A stretch of DNA of 64,000 nucleotides from the NCBI GenBank assembly GCA_035629935.1, contig DASQLQ010000066.1:36684-100683 (forward strand), in the 5' to 3' direction. Each line of letters begins with the position of its first letter. Position 1 is the first letter of the stretch. Shown piece by piece: positions 52,054 to 61,575 of this stretch. The notes below the pieces were generated by a model, which was not told the origin of the DNA, ran no database searches, and saw only the letters and a list, made by a program, of their open reading frames with translations. This stretch comes from DASQLQ01 sp035629935. Its GTDB lineage: Bacteria; Actinomycetota; CADDZG01; WHSQ01. Both the position numbers and the translations under genes were made by a program.

Positions 52054-53157
52054 TTAGTCGATCACGCGCTCGGGGTCGATCCGCAGGATCGAGCCGTCGC
52101 TACGGGCAACCACCCACACGCCGCCCCCTCCGATGGACACCTCGACCGGGTCGCCGGCGAGCTCTAACGAAGCTCCCAGTGCCGTGCCGTTCACGGGATC
52201 GATCGCGGTCAACAGGCCCCGTCCGCCGGCCGACGACAGCACCCACGCTGCATCCTCAGTAACAGCAAGGTCGAGGTACCTGCCTTCGATCTCGAAGATC
52301 TTGAGTCCCGCGCTGGTCGCGGCGTCGATGCGGATCAACCTGTCGTCTTGCTTGTCGGCGATCCACACCGCACCCAAGCCGGCAGAGATATCCGCTTGCC
52401 CTGCCGGAACCGTGATCGGTTCACCCAATACCTCGCTCGTCGCCGGATCGAGCTTCATGACGCCCCGTTGCTCGACGACCCAGATCGCTCCGTCGCGTGC
52501 GGCGACGTCGACCGGTTGCTCGACCTGTTCAATGACGTCGGTTGCGAAGGTGCTCGGTTCGATGCGAACGAGTGACTTCTCTCCGACAACGGCCCACACC
52601 GCGCCTTCGCCGACCGATATCGAGATCGCATCCGATGCATCTCCGACCGGCGCGAAGCCGAGGATCTCGTCGGTCCTCGGATCGATCGCCGTCACTCTGC
52701 CGAAGCCCGCCACCCATACGGCGTTCTCACCGACATCTACCTCCTGCGGCGAACCATCCAAGAGGATCCGCTCGACCACGGTGTTGGATTCGGTGTCGAC
52801 GTGTGCGATCGATGATCCCCCCGCGTTGGCGACCCACACCCCACCCGGCCTGATCCCCGCGTCGATCGGTTCCTTGCCGGTCTCTACTCGAACGCTGACG
52901 CCTTCCTGCGGGCGACCGGCGACTTCAGAAGGCGATCGATCCGCAAAGATGTCCAGACTTCCTCCTGCCACCAAGCCGACGGCAACCACCGCAGCGCCCG
53001 CGAGCGCGACCGAACCGATGACGAACATGCGTCGACGACTCCGGTACCGCTGGATGAAACGAGCCCGCATCTCGATCCTGTCCGCCTGGCGTTCCTCGGC
53101 ATAGGACTGCTGCACGCTCGTGAGGGAGTCGCGGAGCCTCTTGTCGAAGTCGTTCAT
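52054..53157 (-). CDS. Membrane-anchored beta-propeller protein, probable anti-sigma partner
   Basis: 367 residues. A basic cytoplasmic N-terminus (1-43, RRRMF at the membrane edge), one TM (~44-66, VIGSVALAGAAVVAVGLVAG), then an extracytoplasmic YVTN/NHL-type propeller with about seven repeats such as GGVWVANAGGSSIAHVD, NAVWVAGFGRVTAIDP and GAVWIADKQDDRLIRID. The ATG overlaps the sigma factor stop (ATGA). No zinc anti-sigma motif (HxxxCxxC) is seen in the N-terminus, so the anti-sigma role rests on topology and coupling only. Confidence 0.8.
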   Translation of the reverse strand: MNDFDKRLRDSLTSVQQSYAEERQADRIEMRARFIQRYRSRRRMFVIGSVALAGAAVVAVGLVAGGSLDIFADRSPSEVAGRPQEGVSVRVETGKEPIDAGIRPGGVWVANAGGSSIAHVDTESNTVVERILLDGSPQEVDVGENAVWVAGFGRVTAIDPRTDEILGFAPVGDASDAISISVGEGAVWAVVGEKSLVRIEPSTFATDVIEQVEQPVDVAARDGAIWVVEQRGVMKLDPATSEVLGEPITVPAGQADISAGLGAVWIADKQDDRLIRIDAATSAGLKIFEIEGRYLDLAVTEDAAWVLSSAGGRGLLTAIDPVNGTALGASLELAGDPVEVSIGGGGVWVVARSDGSILRIDPERVID

Positions 53158-53726
53158 CCTGTGGCCTCCCTGATGCGCCCGGGCTCGAGAGAATCCTTTA
53201 GCTTGCCCCGTGCACGCGACAGCTGTGAGCGAACGGTCCCGACGGAACAGTCGAGCACTTCTGCGATCTCGGACTCCGGAAGGGCATGCATGTAGTGAAG
53301 GACGATCGCAGCACGTTGCCGCGGGGGAAGGAGCTTCACTGCTTCCCACACCTCGCGAGACGTTTCATGAACGTCGGGATCCCAGTCGGGCGCCTTTCGT
53401 TCTTCTCGCCGCCTGTAAACCGCGTTCTGTCGAACCTCGATCATCTTCCGACGGATCTTCGAGCGGCAGAGATTGACGACCGCCCGCTTCAGGTACACAT
53501 CCGAGCGACGCTTGTCTCGGATGCGGCCCCACCCGCTGAAGGTCTTGAGCAGTGCCTCCATCACGATCTCTTCGGCTAAGTATCGGTCGCCCATGATGAG
53601 GTACGCGAGGTCGCAGAGACCGTCGTAATGCTGGTCGAAAAGCGCGGCGATCTGCCTATCGCGCTCGACATCGTCACGTTGGGCCACTTCGATCCAGTTG
53701 TCTACCACCAAGGATTCTGCTCTCAT
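53154..53726 (-). CDS. RNA polymerase sigma factor, ECF/SigE-like
   Basis: 190 residues. Region 2 (~25-95: LFDQHYDGLCDLAYLIMGD, EEIVMEALLKTFSGWGRI, YLKRAVVNLCRSKIRRK) and region 4 (~125-180: LPPRQRAAIVLHYMHALPES, EIAEVLDCSVGTVRSQLSRARGKL). Lacks regions 1 and 3, as in ECF sigma factors. ATG 53726 follows AAAGGTG. Coupled with the membrane propeller protein, so activity is probably controlled from outside the cell (inference). Confidence 0.92.
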   Translation of the reverse strand: MRAESLVVDNWIEVAQRDDVERDRQIAALFDQHYDGLCDLAYLIMGDRYLAEEIVMEALLKTFSGWGRIRDKRRSDVYLKRAVVNLCRSKIRRKMIEVRQNAVYRRREERKAPDWDPDVHETSREVWEAVKLLPPRQRAAIVLHYMHALPESEIAEVLDCSVGTVRSQLSRARGKLKDSLEPGRIREATG

Positions 53727-53842
53727 CACCTTTACAGACTCACGAGGGTCCCCCCTACCTGTCTGAAGAACGAAAGTTTTTCTTTTTTCGTAGATCCCAG
53801 CAGAGCAAGCAATGACAGCGGGGGCTGAAGTGTCTCTTTCTC

Positions 53843-55360
53843 GTGCGACGCGAACGCCGGACCCCGACCTCATCCCTTGTGCTGCTCATGGCGGCGCTGA
53901 TCGGTGCTTGCGGTGGTCAGACTGAGCGATTCGGGTCGAACGTGTCGGCCGTTTACCGCTTCGGCGACGTCGCCCGAGCAGATGGGATCCGATCGGACGA
54001 CTCCAGGACGTGGGGAGCAACGTGGAACGATTTCGATTCCGACGGGGATCCCGACCTCTTCACCGGTCGCCACTGGAGGGAGCCCGGTTTCTTCATCAAC
54101 CGCGGACGTCATTTCACTGAATACGCACGCGATGCCGTTTTCGAGCGCGTCGCCGACCGACACGGATGCGCCTGGGGGGAAGCGAACGCAGACGGGAGGC
54201 CCGATCTTTATTGCGTCCAAGGTGCCGACAAGGGTGAGGGGCGGGGACCCAATCAACTCTTCATACAGACCGCAACCGGTTTCGTGGAGAGCGCAGAGCA
54301 GTTCGGCGTACGAGACGCTTACGGACGGGGACGAACCGTGAACTGGATCGATCTGGACGGGGACGGCGACCTCGACCTCTTCCTCGGGAACCACCTCCGT
54401 CCTGGACATCCGAATACGACCTATCGGAATACGGGGGGGCACTTCGAGCGCGTCGATGTCGGCCTCAGCGATGAGCTATCAACGATCGGCTCGTCATGGG
54501 CGGACTGGGACAGGGATGGGGACCCCGACCTGCTCCTGACCCAACTCGAACCGAACCCGACTGTTGCATACGAGAACGTCGAAGGCACTTTCGTACCGAC
54601 GGAGATCCCGCACGCGACGGGGAAAGCGTGGAAGTCCGGTGCCTGGGGTGACTACAACGGCGACGGATGGCCGGACCTGCACCTTGTCTCGAACACTGGG
54701 TCTCTCGTCTTGCGAAACAGGCAGGGGTCATTCCAAGTCGAACACTCGATCTCGTTGAACGAGGGACGGATGAGTGCATGGCTCGACCTAGAGAACGACG
54801 GCGATCTGGATCTGTACATCGTTCAGGGGGCCGAGAGTGAGGACTACCAACCGGTCGAAGGAGCTCTCGATCAACCGGATCTATTCCTGATCAGATCGCG
54901 AGGGGGATTCATCGGTCCGCTTCGACAGTCATTGCGCGGTGAAAGTGGAGGCAACGGAGATGCGGTAGCGGTCGCAGATGAGGACCGCGACGGAAGCATG
55001 GATATTTTCGTGAGTAATGGCTACTTCCACTCGAGGGGATACCCCGAACTCCTTCGGAATAGATCAAGATCGGCAAACTGGATCGGTATCGATCTTCAAG
55101 GGCCCCCCGCCAACCCTCAAGGGATCGGTGCCCGAGTCCACGTCGAAACCAGCTCTCGGTCCTTCTGGCGACAGATGACCGACGGCGTGACCTTCAGATC
55201 ACAATCCGAGATCGGTTACTTCCACCTGGGCATCGCCCGCAACCGAGTGGTCACCTTCGAGGTCAGATGGCCGGACGGAACCAGGGATTGTCGAACCGCC
55301 GTCGCCGCCCACGTCTTCATCGTGGAACACGGGTCACTCCCCTGTCGACGTGCCGGCTAG
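53843..55360 (+). CDS. FG-GAP/VCBS and ASPIC/UnbV lipoprotein (CRTAC1-like)
   Basis: 505 residues from a GTG. The lipobox LMAALIGACGG gives a lipid Cys near residue 23. Repeated calcium-binding loops of the integrin type: DFDSDGDPDLF, EANADGRPDLYC, DLDGDGDLDLFLGN, DWDRDGDPDLLL, DYNGDGWPDLHL and DLENDGDLDLYIVQ, then the UnbV-like end (IGARVHVETSS, FEVRWPDG). The family binds surfaces or polymers; role unknown. Divergent from the sigma gene; its stop overlaps the convergent pilin stop (CTAG). Confidence 0.9.
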   Translation: MRRERRTPTSSLVLLMAALIGACGGQTERFGSNVSAVYRFGDVARADGIRSDDSRTWGATWNDFDSDGDPDLFTGRHWREPGFFINRGRHFTEYARDAVFERVADRHGCAWGEANADGRPDLYCVQGADKGEGRGPNQLFIQTATGFVESAEQFGVRDAYGRGRTVNWIDLDGDGDLDLFLGNHLRPGHPNTTYRNTGGHFERVDVGLSDELSTIGSSWADWDRDGDPDLLLTQLEPNPTVAYENVEGTFVPTEIPHATGKAWKSGAWGDYNGDGWPDLHLVSNTGSLVLRNRQGSFQVEHSISLNEGRMSAWLDLENDGDLDLYIVQGAESEDYQPVEGALDQPDLFLIRSRGGFIGPLRQSLRGESGGNGDAVAVADEDRDGSMDIFVSNGYFHSRGYPELLRNRSRSANWIGIDLQGPPANPQGIGARVHVETSSRSFWRQMTDGVTFRSQSEIGYFHLGIARNRVVTFEVRWPDGTRDCRTAVAAHVFIVEHGSLPCRRAG

Positions 55361-55890
55361 GTCGAGGTTGGGGTCGGTGTGGGTGACCCGCCACCGCCGC
55401 CGCCACCACCGCCACCACCGCCACCGCCGCGCGGCACCACGGTTGTCGTCGGGGCATCTGGCGCGGTGGGGTCGATGCAGGTGGTCCCGTCATCAGCGGT
55501 AGGTCGTCCTTCACCGCTCCACCAGCTTGCGGTTTGCCATTCATGCGCGACCGGTAGGTCGAAGTGTGCAGCGATGATGCAGTAGCCACGCTGGTTACCA
55601 GCGATCGAGATCCCGATCGGGGGAGCCACTTTCAGACCCTGCAACTCCAGCTGGTCGACGTCGACCCCCGCGAACGATCCACCGTTCTCGACACCGAATG
55701 ACTCCGCCGTGTCGGCCGCGTTGCGCAGCGCCGAGTGCACCTGGGAGACCATCGCTCGCTCCCGTTGGTCCAGGAACACGGCGACGGCGATCGCCGTCAG
55801 GATGCCGATTATCAGCACGACGACGATCAGCTCGATGAGCGATACGCCCGATTCCCCCCTGGGGGCGGTGCCGTCTTTAGCCATAGTCAT
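55357..55890 (-). CDS. Type IV pilin-like protein with polyglycine C-terminus
   Basis: 177 residues. Prepilin signature GESGVSLIELIVVVLIIGIL with cut after Gly and N-methylated residue Val, Glu at +5, then a 60-140 globular part with two cysteines (YCIIAAHF and TTCIDP). The tail has 14 consecutive Gly and then a short Ser-Pro-Thr repeat. No other pilus gene (pilB, pilC, pilD) is visible nearby. The glycine codons form a (GGN) tract at 55390-55432 that may be slippage-prone. Confidence 0.85.
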   Translation of the reverse strand: MTMAKDGTAPRGESGVSLIELIVVVLIIGILTAIAVAVFLDQRERAMVSQVHSALRNAADTAESFGVENGGSFAGVDVDQLELQGLKVAPPIGISIAGNQRGYCIIAAHFDLPVAHEWQTASWWSGEGRPTADDGTTCIDPTAPDAPTTTVVPRGGGGGGGGGGGGGGSPTPTPTST

Positions 55891-55941
55891 AGCAAGACTG
55901 ATGGATAGAGGTACCTCAGTAAAGCACCTAACGAGGCCAAG

Positions 55942-58299
55942 CTAGGGGGTCCTTATCTTGTAGATGCCCCGGCCGAAGGTCCCGGCGAACAAAGATCGGC
56001 TCTTGGCGTTCCAACGGAGATCATTTATGGGACACAGGGGAAGATTCCGGCCTACTTTCAACCAGCGCACCTTACCGGTCGCAGTGCGGAAGACACCCAC
56101 GTCCGTCGCTGCGTACAGCCGCCGCTTGACCAACGCGAGGTCGTTCACCGGAGCCTTGGGAAGGTCTCCGCTGACGTTGCTCCATGTCTTGCCACCATCC
56201 TTGCTCTTCATCACGTATGCGGACTCGTCCGCCTCGCGGAATCCCGAATAGGAGACGTACACCGCGTTTGGATCACCGGGCGCCACCTCGATATCCGTGA
56301 TCCACCTGTCGGGGAGCGCCTCATCCTCGATCTTGGTCCAGTTCGTACCCAGGTCCTCGGTTTTCCACAACAGTCCGTTATCGGTGCCGGCATAGATCAC
56401 GTCGGGGTTCTTCTTGTTGAGCCCGATCGCCTGGACGGTGCCGAAATGACCGGCATACAGAGGGTTCGTCTCGCGACCCGCGTCGGCCTCCCCCAGGTCC
56501 GGACTGATCCGCTGCCAGGACCGGCCCCGATCCTCCGAACGATGCATGCTGTCGCCGGCCCAGTACACGATCTTGCCGCTACCTGGTTGGAACTCGATCG
56601 GGGTGAGCCACCCGAAACGAGTGGACTCCTGCGTCATGTCCTGTTTCTGCGCGCCGCCGTTATCGGATCGAACACAAGCGCCGTACTGAGAACAGGCGAA
56701 CACGTTGTTCTTGTCCTTGGGATTGATCACGTTTTCGACGCCGTCACCGCCGTTGTAGTTGTTCCAACTTCCGGTCTCCTCACCGCTCCAGGAACGAACC
56801 GAACCCTGATCCTGGAGACCGCCGTTCATCCTTTTCGGATCCTGCGCGGAAACATCGATCTGATAGAACTGCACCCACGGTTGATAGGGGCCGTGGCGCC
56901 ACGAACCGATCGCGCCCCCCGACTCGGATCGATAAACACCGCCATCGTTCCCGTTGTAGACGCGGCCCGGAACGTTCGGATCCCACGCCATCGCGTGTTG
57001 GTCTGCATGCATCTCGTTCTGTTCGATGAACGAAATGCCGCCGTTCGTGGATTCAGCGAGAGGTAGGCCCGCGACGAACACATGGTTGGAATCAGCGGGA
57101 TCGACCCACACTCGCGCGAACCACCAACCGTACACACTCTGGGAATTGGCCAGTGTCGCAGAGCCCGGAGGGCTCAACCAGGTAGCGCCGCCATCGGTAG
57201 ATATGAACCAACCGAAGAAGGCTCCCTGCGAGTCGTTCGCGTAGATCGCATAAGCACGGTTGGGATCCTGAGGGTCGAACGTAACCCCGATGCGACCGAC
57301 CTCGCGGTTGGCCGGAGGGAGTCCATTCGTCGGACCGAGCCGCGCGAACGTCTCGCCTCCATCGATAGAGCGATACACGCCGGAGCCTTCGCCGCTGTAG
57401 TAACGAACATCCGGATACCGGATGTGATCCCACATCGCGACCAAGATGTTGTCGGGGTTCTTCGGGTCGAAGGCAACGTCGGTCGCACCCGTGGTTGGCG
57501 TGTCGCCCTCCAATCTCAATGCCCAGGTCGCGCCCGAGTCCTTCGTCTCGTATAGACCCCGGCTCCCTCCCGCTTTGAACAGGTCACCGGATACGGCGAC
57601 GAGCACGTGAGCCGGGTCCTGGGGGTCGACCGCGATGCGGCCTATCCGATGCGAATCCTTGAGCCCGACGTTCTTCCAAGTCCGGCCTTTGTCGGTTGAC
57701 TTATAGATCCCGTTGCCGCCGTATGTGAGGCTTCCTCCACCCGGGTTCGTCTCACCGGTCCCCGCCCACAGGGTGCCGTCCTGCCCCATCACCAGAGCGC
57801 CCATCGACTGGACCCGTCCCGCCGGCCACGTGGGTTTATAGGAATCGCCGGCATCGGTGCTCTTCCACACCCCACCCGACGCCGCCGCGATAAAGATCGT
57901 GTCCTTCTTGTCCGGGTCCACGGCGATGTCGACGACCCGGCCCCCGATATTGGTCGGCCCCTGGAACGACCATCGCTTCGCGGCCAGCCGCGGTGCCGTT
58001 GCTTCCGTCTTGCGCCCGAGCACCCGAGCCTGGCGAGCCGCGTTCCTGAATGCCTGATGAGAGGGGGCTCCGTCGGCCAGATGCCGATAGACGTAGAAAT
58101 CCTCGGGGGCCTCTCCCTCGAGGGCGGCCTCTATATAAGGACTCCCCTCGTCCTCCTCGGACTCGCTCGCGGGGGGCACCAGAGTCGCCCGCAGGCCCGG
58201 CAAGGATGGTTTGACCGAGAGGGTCACGGCGACGACCCCGACGCCCAGAACCGTGCTTAGGACCGCTGAACCGATCTTGCGCCCTCGGAACCCGTTCAT
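55942..58299 (-). CDS. Large exported BNR/VPS10-type beta-propeller protein
   Basis: 785 residues with an N-terminal signal or anchor (~8-30) and two propeller halves built from Asp-box turns such as GGVWKSTDAGDSYKP, IYKSTDKGRTWKN, VYRSIDGGETFAR, MHRSEDRGRSWQR and MKSKDGGKTWSNV. It resembles secreted 'glycosyl hydrolase, BNR repeat' proteins (xyloglucanase/sortilin fold), but the catalytic acids cannot be located, so hydrolysis is unproved. Ends GIYKIRTP with no anchor. Confidence 0.85.
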   Translation of the reverse strand: MNGFRGRKIGSAVLSTVLGVGVVAVTLSVKPSLPGLRATLVPPASESEEDEGSPYIEAALEGEAPEDFYVYRHLADGAPSHQAFRNAARQARVLGRKTEATAPRLAAKRWSFQGPTNIGGRVVDIAVDPDKKDTIFIAAASGGVWKSTDAGDSYKPTWPAGRVQSMGALVMGQDGTLWAGTGETNPGGGSLTYGGNGIYKSTDKGRTWKNVGLKDSHRIGRIAVDPQDPAHVLVAVSGDLFKAGGSRGLYETKDSGATWALRLEGDTPTTGATDVAFDPKNPDNILVAMWDHIRYPDVRYYSGEGSGVYRSIDGGETFARLGPTNGLPPANREVGRIGVTFDPQDPNRAYAIYANDSQGAFFGWFISTDGGATWLSPPGSATLANSQSVYGWWFARVWVDPADSNHVFVAGLPLAESTNGGISFIEQNEMHADQHAMAWDPNVPGRVYNGNDGGVYRSESGGAIGSWRHGPYQPWVQFYQIDVSAQDPKRMNGGLQDQGSVRSWSGEETGSWNNYNGGDGVENVINPKDKNNVFACSQYGACVRSDNGGAQKQDMTQESTRFGWLTPIEFQPGSGKIVYWAGDSMHRSEDRGRSWQRISPDLGEADAGRETNPLYAGHFGTVQAIGLNKKNPDVIYAGTDNGLLWKTEDLGTNWTKIEDEALPDRWITDIEVAPGDPNAVYVSYSGFREADESAYVMKSKDGGKTWSNVSGDLPKAPVNDLALVKRRLYAATDVGVFRTATGKVRWLKVGRNLPLCPINDLRWNAKSRSLFAGTFGRGIYKIRTP

Positions 58300-58426
58300 C
58301 TTCTAGCCCCCTGTTCCCCCCGGTCTAACCGCCGGGGGCATCATACGGATACCCCTTTGCAAGACTCCGCAAAGAACGCTCTCGGGGCGGAACAAATCCT
58401 GGCTGATATTTGTTTATCTCTGGGCT

Positions 58427-58633
58427 ATGAGAAAACTGACAGAACCCCAAGCTCATCGAGGCCGAATGGACGTCATAGAAGGGCGTTTCCCGCCCGGGAT
58501 GCAGTCACGCTGCGCCTGGTGCCGATCGGTCGTAGCGGTCGAAGAGGGAGAATTCGTCGACGTGGATCGCTCCGCTTTGGGACCCTCCAGGGTCTTCAGA
58601 TGCGGATCCTGCGCCGACGCCAGCGCCGCGTAA
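58427..58633 (+). CDS. Small zinc-ribbon-like protein
   Basis: 68 residues. Two Cys pairs, CAWC and CGSC, separated by ~30 residues with VVAVEEGEFVDVDRS between, fit a small zinc-binding ribbon. The start ATG lies after AT-rich sequence (TTTGTTTATCTCTGGGC) that could hold a promoter. Family not recognised; the frame is short, so coding is probable rather than certain. Confidence 0.5.
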   Translation: MRKLTEPQAHRGRMDVIEGRFPPGMQSRCAWCRSVVAVEEGEFVDVDRSALGPSRVFRCGSCADASAA

Positions 58634-58729
58634 CCCGAGTCTCCTCGAAAGAGTTCAACTAGACCCACATAGCTGGGTCGATTTCGCGCGGCAGTTGGTC
58701 TCGGGATGCAACCTCCGGCTGGGAACCGC

Positions 58730-60322
58730 CTAGAGCTTGATGGTTCCTAGGTTCAGGACCTGGCCCCGGTCGATGTGCACCTTCATCGTCTTGGTGCCCG
58801 AGGAGGACTTGATCGTCAACGTGTAGCTCTCCGGCTTCTTCTCGTAAGGCCGGTCGGACGGCCCCACGTGCCATTCGAAGGTTCCATCAGGCTTGGTGGT
58901 GAGCTTCAGCTCGATCTTCTCTTCGACACCATCCTCCCCGGTGGGATTGCCGGGAGATAGTTCCGTGACGAATGTCTTGGCTAGTGTGAGTTGTGCCGGT
59001 CCTCCGGATACTCGTCCCTTCAGCACGGAGTGGTATTTGGGATTCGCCGCCATGTCGAAGAGGACCTCGAACGCGTCCATGTGCTCGGGCCAGAACTTGC
59101 CCACTTCATCCGCGTACCCCGGGTGGAATGCGATCTCGCCGTGCTCGATCGTGTAACCGAGAGCACCCATCGCTGCGTATGCCCAGTCATCCGTCGTCCC
59201 CGTGGTTGGGTACCCCACCGTCGCCTGGTTGCTGTAGCCGAGGATGTCGGCAACCTTCTGACCGATGCTCGACAAGAGAACGTCGTCAGGAGCCTTACCT
59301 CCACCAGCGCGCAAGACGGAGGCCTGGAATGTGTGATTCGTTAGAACCCCGGTGACCGAGCGGCCCAAGATGATGTCTCTGACGTTCTGGGTCTCGGGTT
59401 CCGAGAACGGGGCCTCGCCGCGATACGTCTGGTCGAGCTGCAGGCCCGAAGATCCACCGTTCGAGTCGCCCCACAGATATGAGTAGTTGCGATTGGGATC
59501 CACGCCGAACGCGTCGGGATTCACCTGTGCGGCGGGGACGGTTACGCCCGTGAGCGAGCGGCGGTTCTTGCGCCAGTAGCCCTCGAAGCCGTTGCCGGCT
59601 GCCATGTTCTCCGTCGCGTCCCTAAGAGGCTGGTTGTAAGAGAGCACAGCTTCCCTCGTGTAGTTGAAACCGTCGACGTTGACGATCGGCACCGCGATCA
59701 CTCGCGCCTTCTTCAATAACGAGGTGACCTTTGGATCTTTGCCGTACTCCTCAACGAGATGGTGGACGAACAGCATCGTGTACTCGGAGGACGGCCATTC
59801 GCGCGCGTGGTGTACTGCATCGATGTAGAAGATCGGGCGTCCGTCGTCATTCTTGACCTGTGAGGCGATCTCGACACCGAAGACGGGTCGGCCCTCGAGC
59901 GTTGGCTGCTTCATCTCGAACAGCTTCACCAGCTGAGGGTTCTTCTTCGCCAGGTCGGCCATCTCGGTGTTGTAGTCAACGAGACGTCGGTAGTCATCGC
60001 GGTCCGGACCGGGGAGAGACAGCTTCTGCTTGGCGGCGGTACTCGTCAGCATGTCGCGAGCGAAGAGGTCATTCACCACGACCCTGTAGTCGAAGCCCAG
60101 TGCGTCGAGCTCCGAGCGGTCACCCGGCCACAGGAGAAGCTCGATCTCGCCGCCGCCGTGATTGTGGGTTTCGTCGTAGTGACTCATGAGGAAAGCAGCA
60201 TCGGCCGCAGAATCGGGCCTAACGCGCACGATCATCGGGCGTGCAGAATCGCTCCGAGCCATCGGGGCGAGAGCCAGGATGAGCAGGGCGACTAGAGCGG
60301 CCGCGATCCCTTTGTTCTTCAT
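58730..60322 (-). CDS. Secreted M14 zinc carboxypeptidase
   Basis: 530 residues. Signal peptide to ~24 (MARS). Zinc ligands His/Glu in AVHHAREWPSSEY and the later His in TNHTFQAS; substrate motif GVDPNRNYSYLWG; catalytic Glu in YTIEHGEIAFHP. A C-terminal beta domain (~430-530) resembles transthyretin-like or P-domain extensions of bacterial M14 enzymes. It removes C-terminal residues from peptides outside the cell. Confidence 0.92.
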   Translation of the reverse strand: MKNKGIAAALVALLILALAPMARSDSARPMIVRVRPDSAADAAFLMSHYDETHNHGGGEIELLLWPGDRSELDALGFDYRVVVNDLFARDMLTSTAAKQKLSLPGPDRDDYRRLVDYNTEMADLAKKNPQLVKLFEMKQPTLEGRPVFGVEIASQVKNDDGRPIFYIDAVHHAREWPSSEYTMLFVHHLVEEYGKDPKVTSLLKKARVIAVPIVNVDGFNYTREAVLSYNQPLRDATENMAAGNGFEGYWRKNRRSLTGVTVPAAQVNPDAFGVDPNRNYSYLWGDSNGGSSGLQLDQTYRGEAPFSEPETQNVRDIILGRSVTGVLTNHTFQASVLRAGGGKAPDDVLLSSIGQKVADILGYSNQATVGYPTTGTTDDWAYAAMGALGYTIEHGEIAFHPGYADEVGKFWPEHMDAFEVLFDMAANPKYHSVLKGRVSGGPAQLTLAKTFVTELSPGNPTGEDGVEEKIELKLTTKPDGTFEWHVGPSDRPYEKKPESYTLTIKSSSGTKTMKVHIDRGQVLNLGTIKL

Positions 60323-60505
60323 CGGTGTAGGAAGTTCTGCGCGTGGGGGGCCCGCTCCTGCCTCCCCTCCAGCAGCGATTTTTTTCTATTCTCTCTGAAT
60401 ACTCACGATTCCCTCATTTTTCCTGGCAATAATGACCTGTGGGTCCGGTTGAGGGAAGCGGGAAAAAGCGTCCACAGAAGGGCGCCAGGGGCAAAGGAAT
60501 CAGTA

Positions 60506-61561
60506 GTGCAGGAGACCCGAGCCGTACGACCGTCGATCAGCCGCAAGAGTCACGCACTGATGGCAGCGCAAGCAGAGCTGAGGGGGTTGTTGCTCGCCGG
60601 CACCGCGGGCGATAAACGGGCAACCGACACGGAGTTCGACCGACTCGACAAGCTGGCCGAGGTCTTCGCCTCCTGCGGGGACGAGCAGTCGCTGGGCCGC
60701 GTCGCCTATATCCGAGCGAATGCTTATTGGGACTCGTTCCGCTTGGGGGCAGCAGAATCCGCTCTGGTGGAAGCGGTGGGGCATGCTCGCAGATCGGAAT
60801 CCCACCACGACGTTGCACGGGCTTTGGAATCGCTGACGGCCGTTCTTTTGCACGGCCCCCACCCGGTACGTACCGCTGTTGCCTGGTGCGAGGAGATCGC
60901 GGACGGCGCCTACGACGATCCGACCTTGAAAGCGAAATCCCTTTTACGGATAGCGCATCTGAACGCGATGCAAGGTCGTTTCCCCGAGGCGGAGTCGCAG
61001 GTCGAAGAAGCGCGAACGTCTCTCCATGAGATCAACCACCGACACGCCGAGGCCGTCAGCAGTCACGAGGCCGGAATGGTGCAGGTTCTGGCTGGCCGAC
61101 TCGAGGCAGCCGAAGCAGAGTTCAAGACTGGGATCGAGACGCTCGAGGTCATGGGAGACGGTGCGGCTCTTGCAACTTCGGCGGCCTACCTCGCAGACGT
61201 TCTATGCAAGCAAGGGCGACTCGAGGAAGCATTGCACTGGACGGAAGCGAGCGAAGCGACCTGGGGCAACCATCCGTACGGGATCGTCGAATGGGGACCA
61301 ACCCGGGCCAAGATTCAGGCTCGCTTCGGCCATGTCGAGGTCGCTGAACACCTTGGGCGGGCTGCACTCAGAGCCGTCAACCACAGCGACGACATCCTGG
61401 CGCGCGCCCATGCATCGCTGGGTCTGGCAGACGTGTGCACACTCGCCGGTAAGTACACCGCATCGGATGGTTTCTTGACTGAAGCGGCAGACCTTTATAA
61501 GGCGAAGGGCGCCACCGTGCTCGAGAACATGGTTCGGAGTCGACTGAACATCGGAGCTTGA
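60506..61561 (+). CDS. TPR-repeat protein
   Basis: 351 residues from GTG 60506, chosen because AAAGGA lies 7 bases upstream (an upstream TTG at 60449 lacks an RBS). Almost entirely helical with TPR-like pairs: AYIRANAYWDSFRLGAAESA, LLRIAHLNAMQGRFPEAESQ, GMVQVLAGRLEAAEAEFKTG, AAYLADVLCKQGRLEEALHW and LGLADVCTLAGKYTASDGFL. No signal or DNA-binding part, so a cytoplasmic scaffold, perhaps the sensor half of a LuxR- or AfsR-like regulator without its output domain. Nearly touches the PAS protein gene. Confidence 0.85.
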   Translation: MQETRAVRPSISRKSHALMAAQAELRGLLLAGTAGDKRATDTEFDRLDKLAEVFASCGDEQSLGRVAYIRANAYWDSFRLGAAESALVEAVGHARRSESHHDVARALESLTAVLLHGPHPVRTAVAWCEEIADGAYDDPTLKAKSLLRIAHLNAMQGRFPEAESQVEEARTSLHEINHRHAEAVSSHEAGMVQVLAGRLEAAEAEFKTGIETLEVMGDGAALATSAAYLADVLCKQGRLEEALHWTEASEATWGNHPYGIVEWGPTRAKIQARFGHVEVAEHLGRAALRAVNHSDDILARAHASLGLADVCTLAGKYTASDGFLTEAADLYKAKGATVLENMVRSRLNIGA

Positions 61562-61575
61562 GTCAGGATCGGTAA

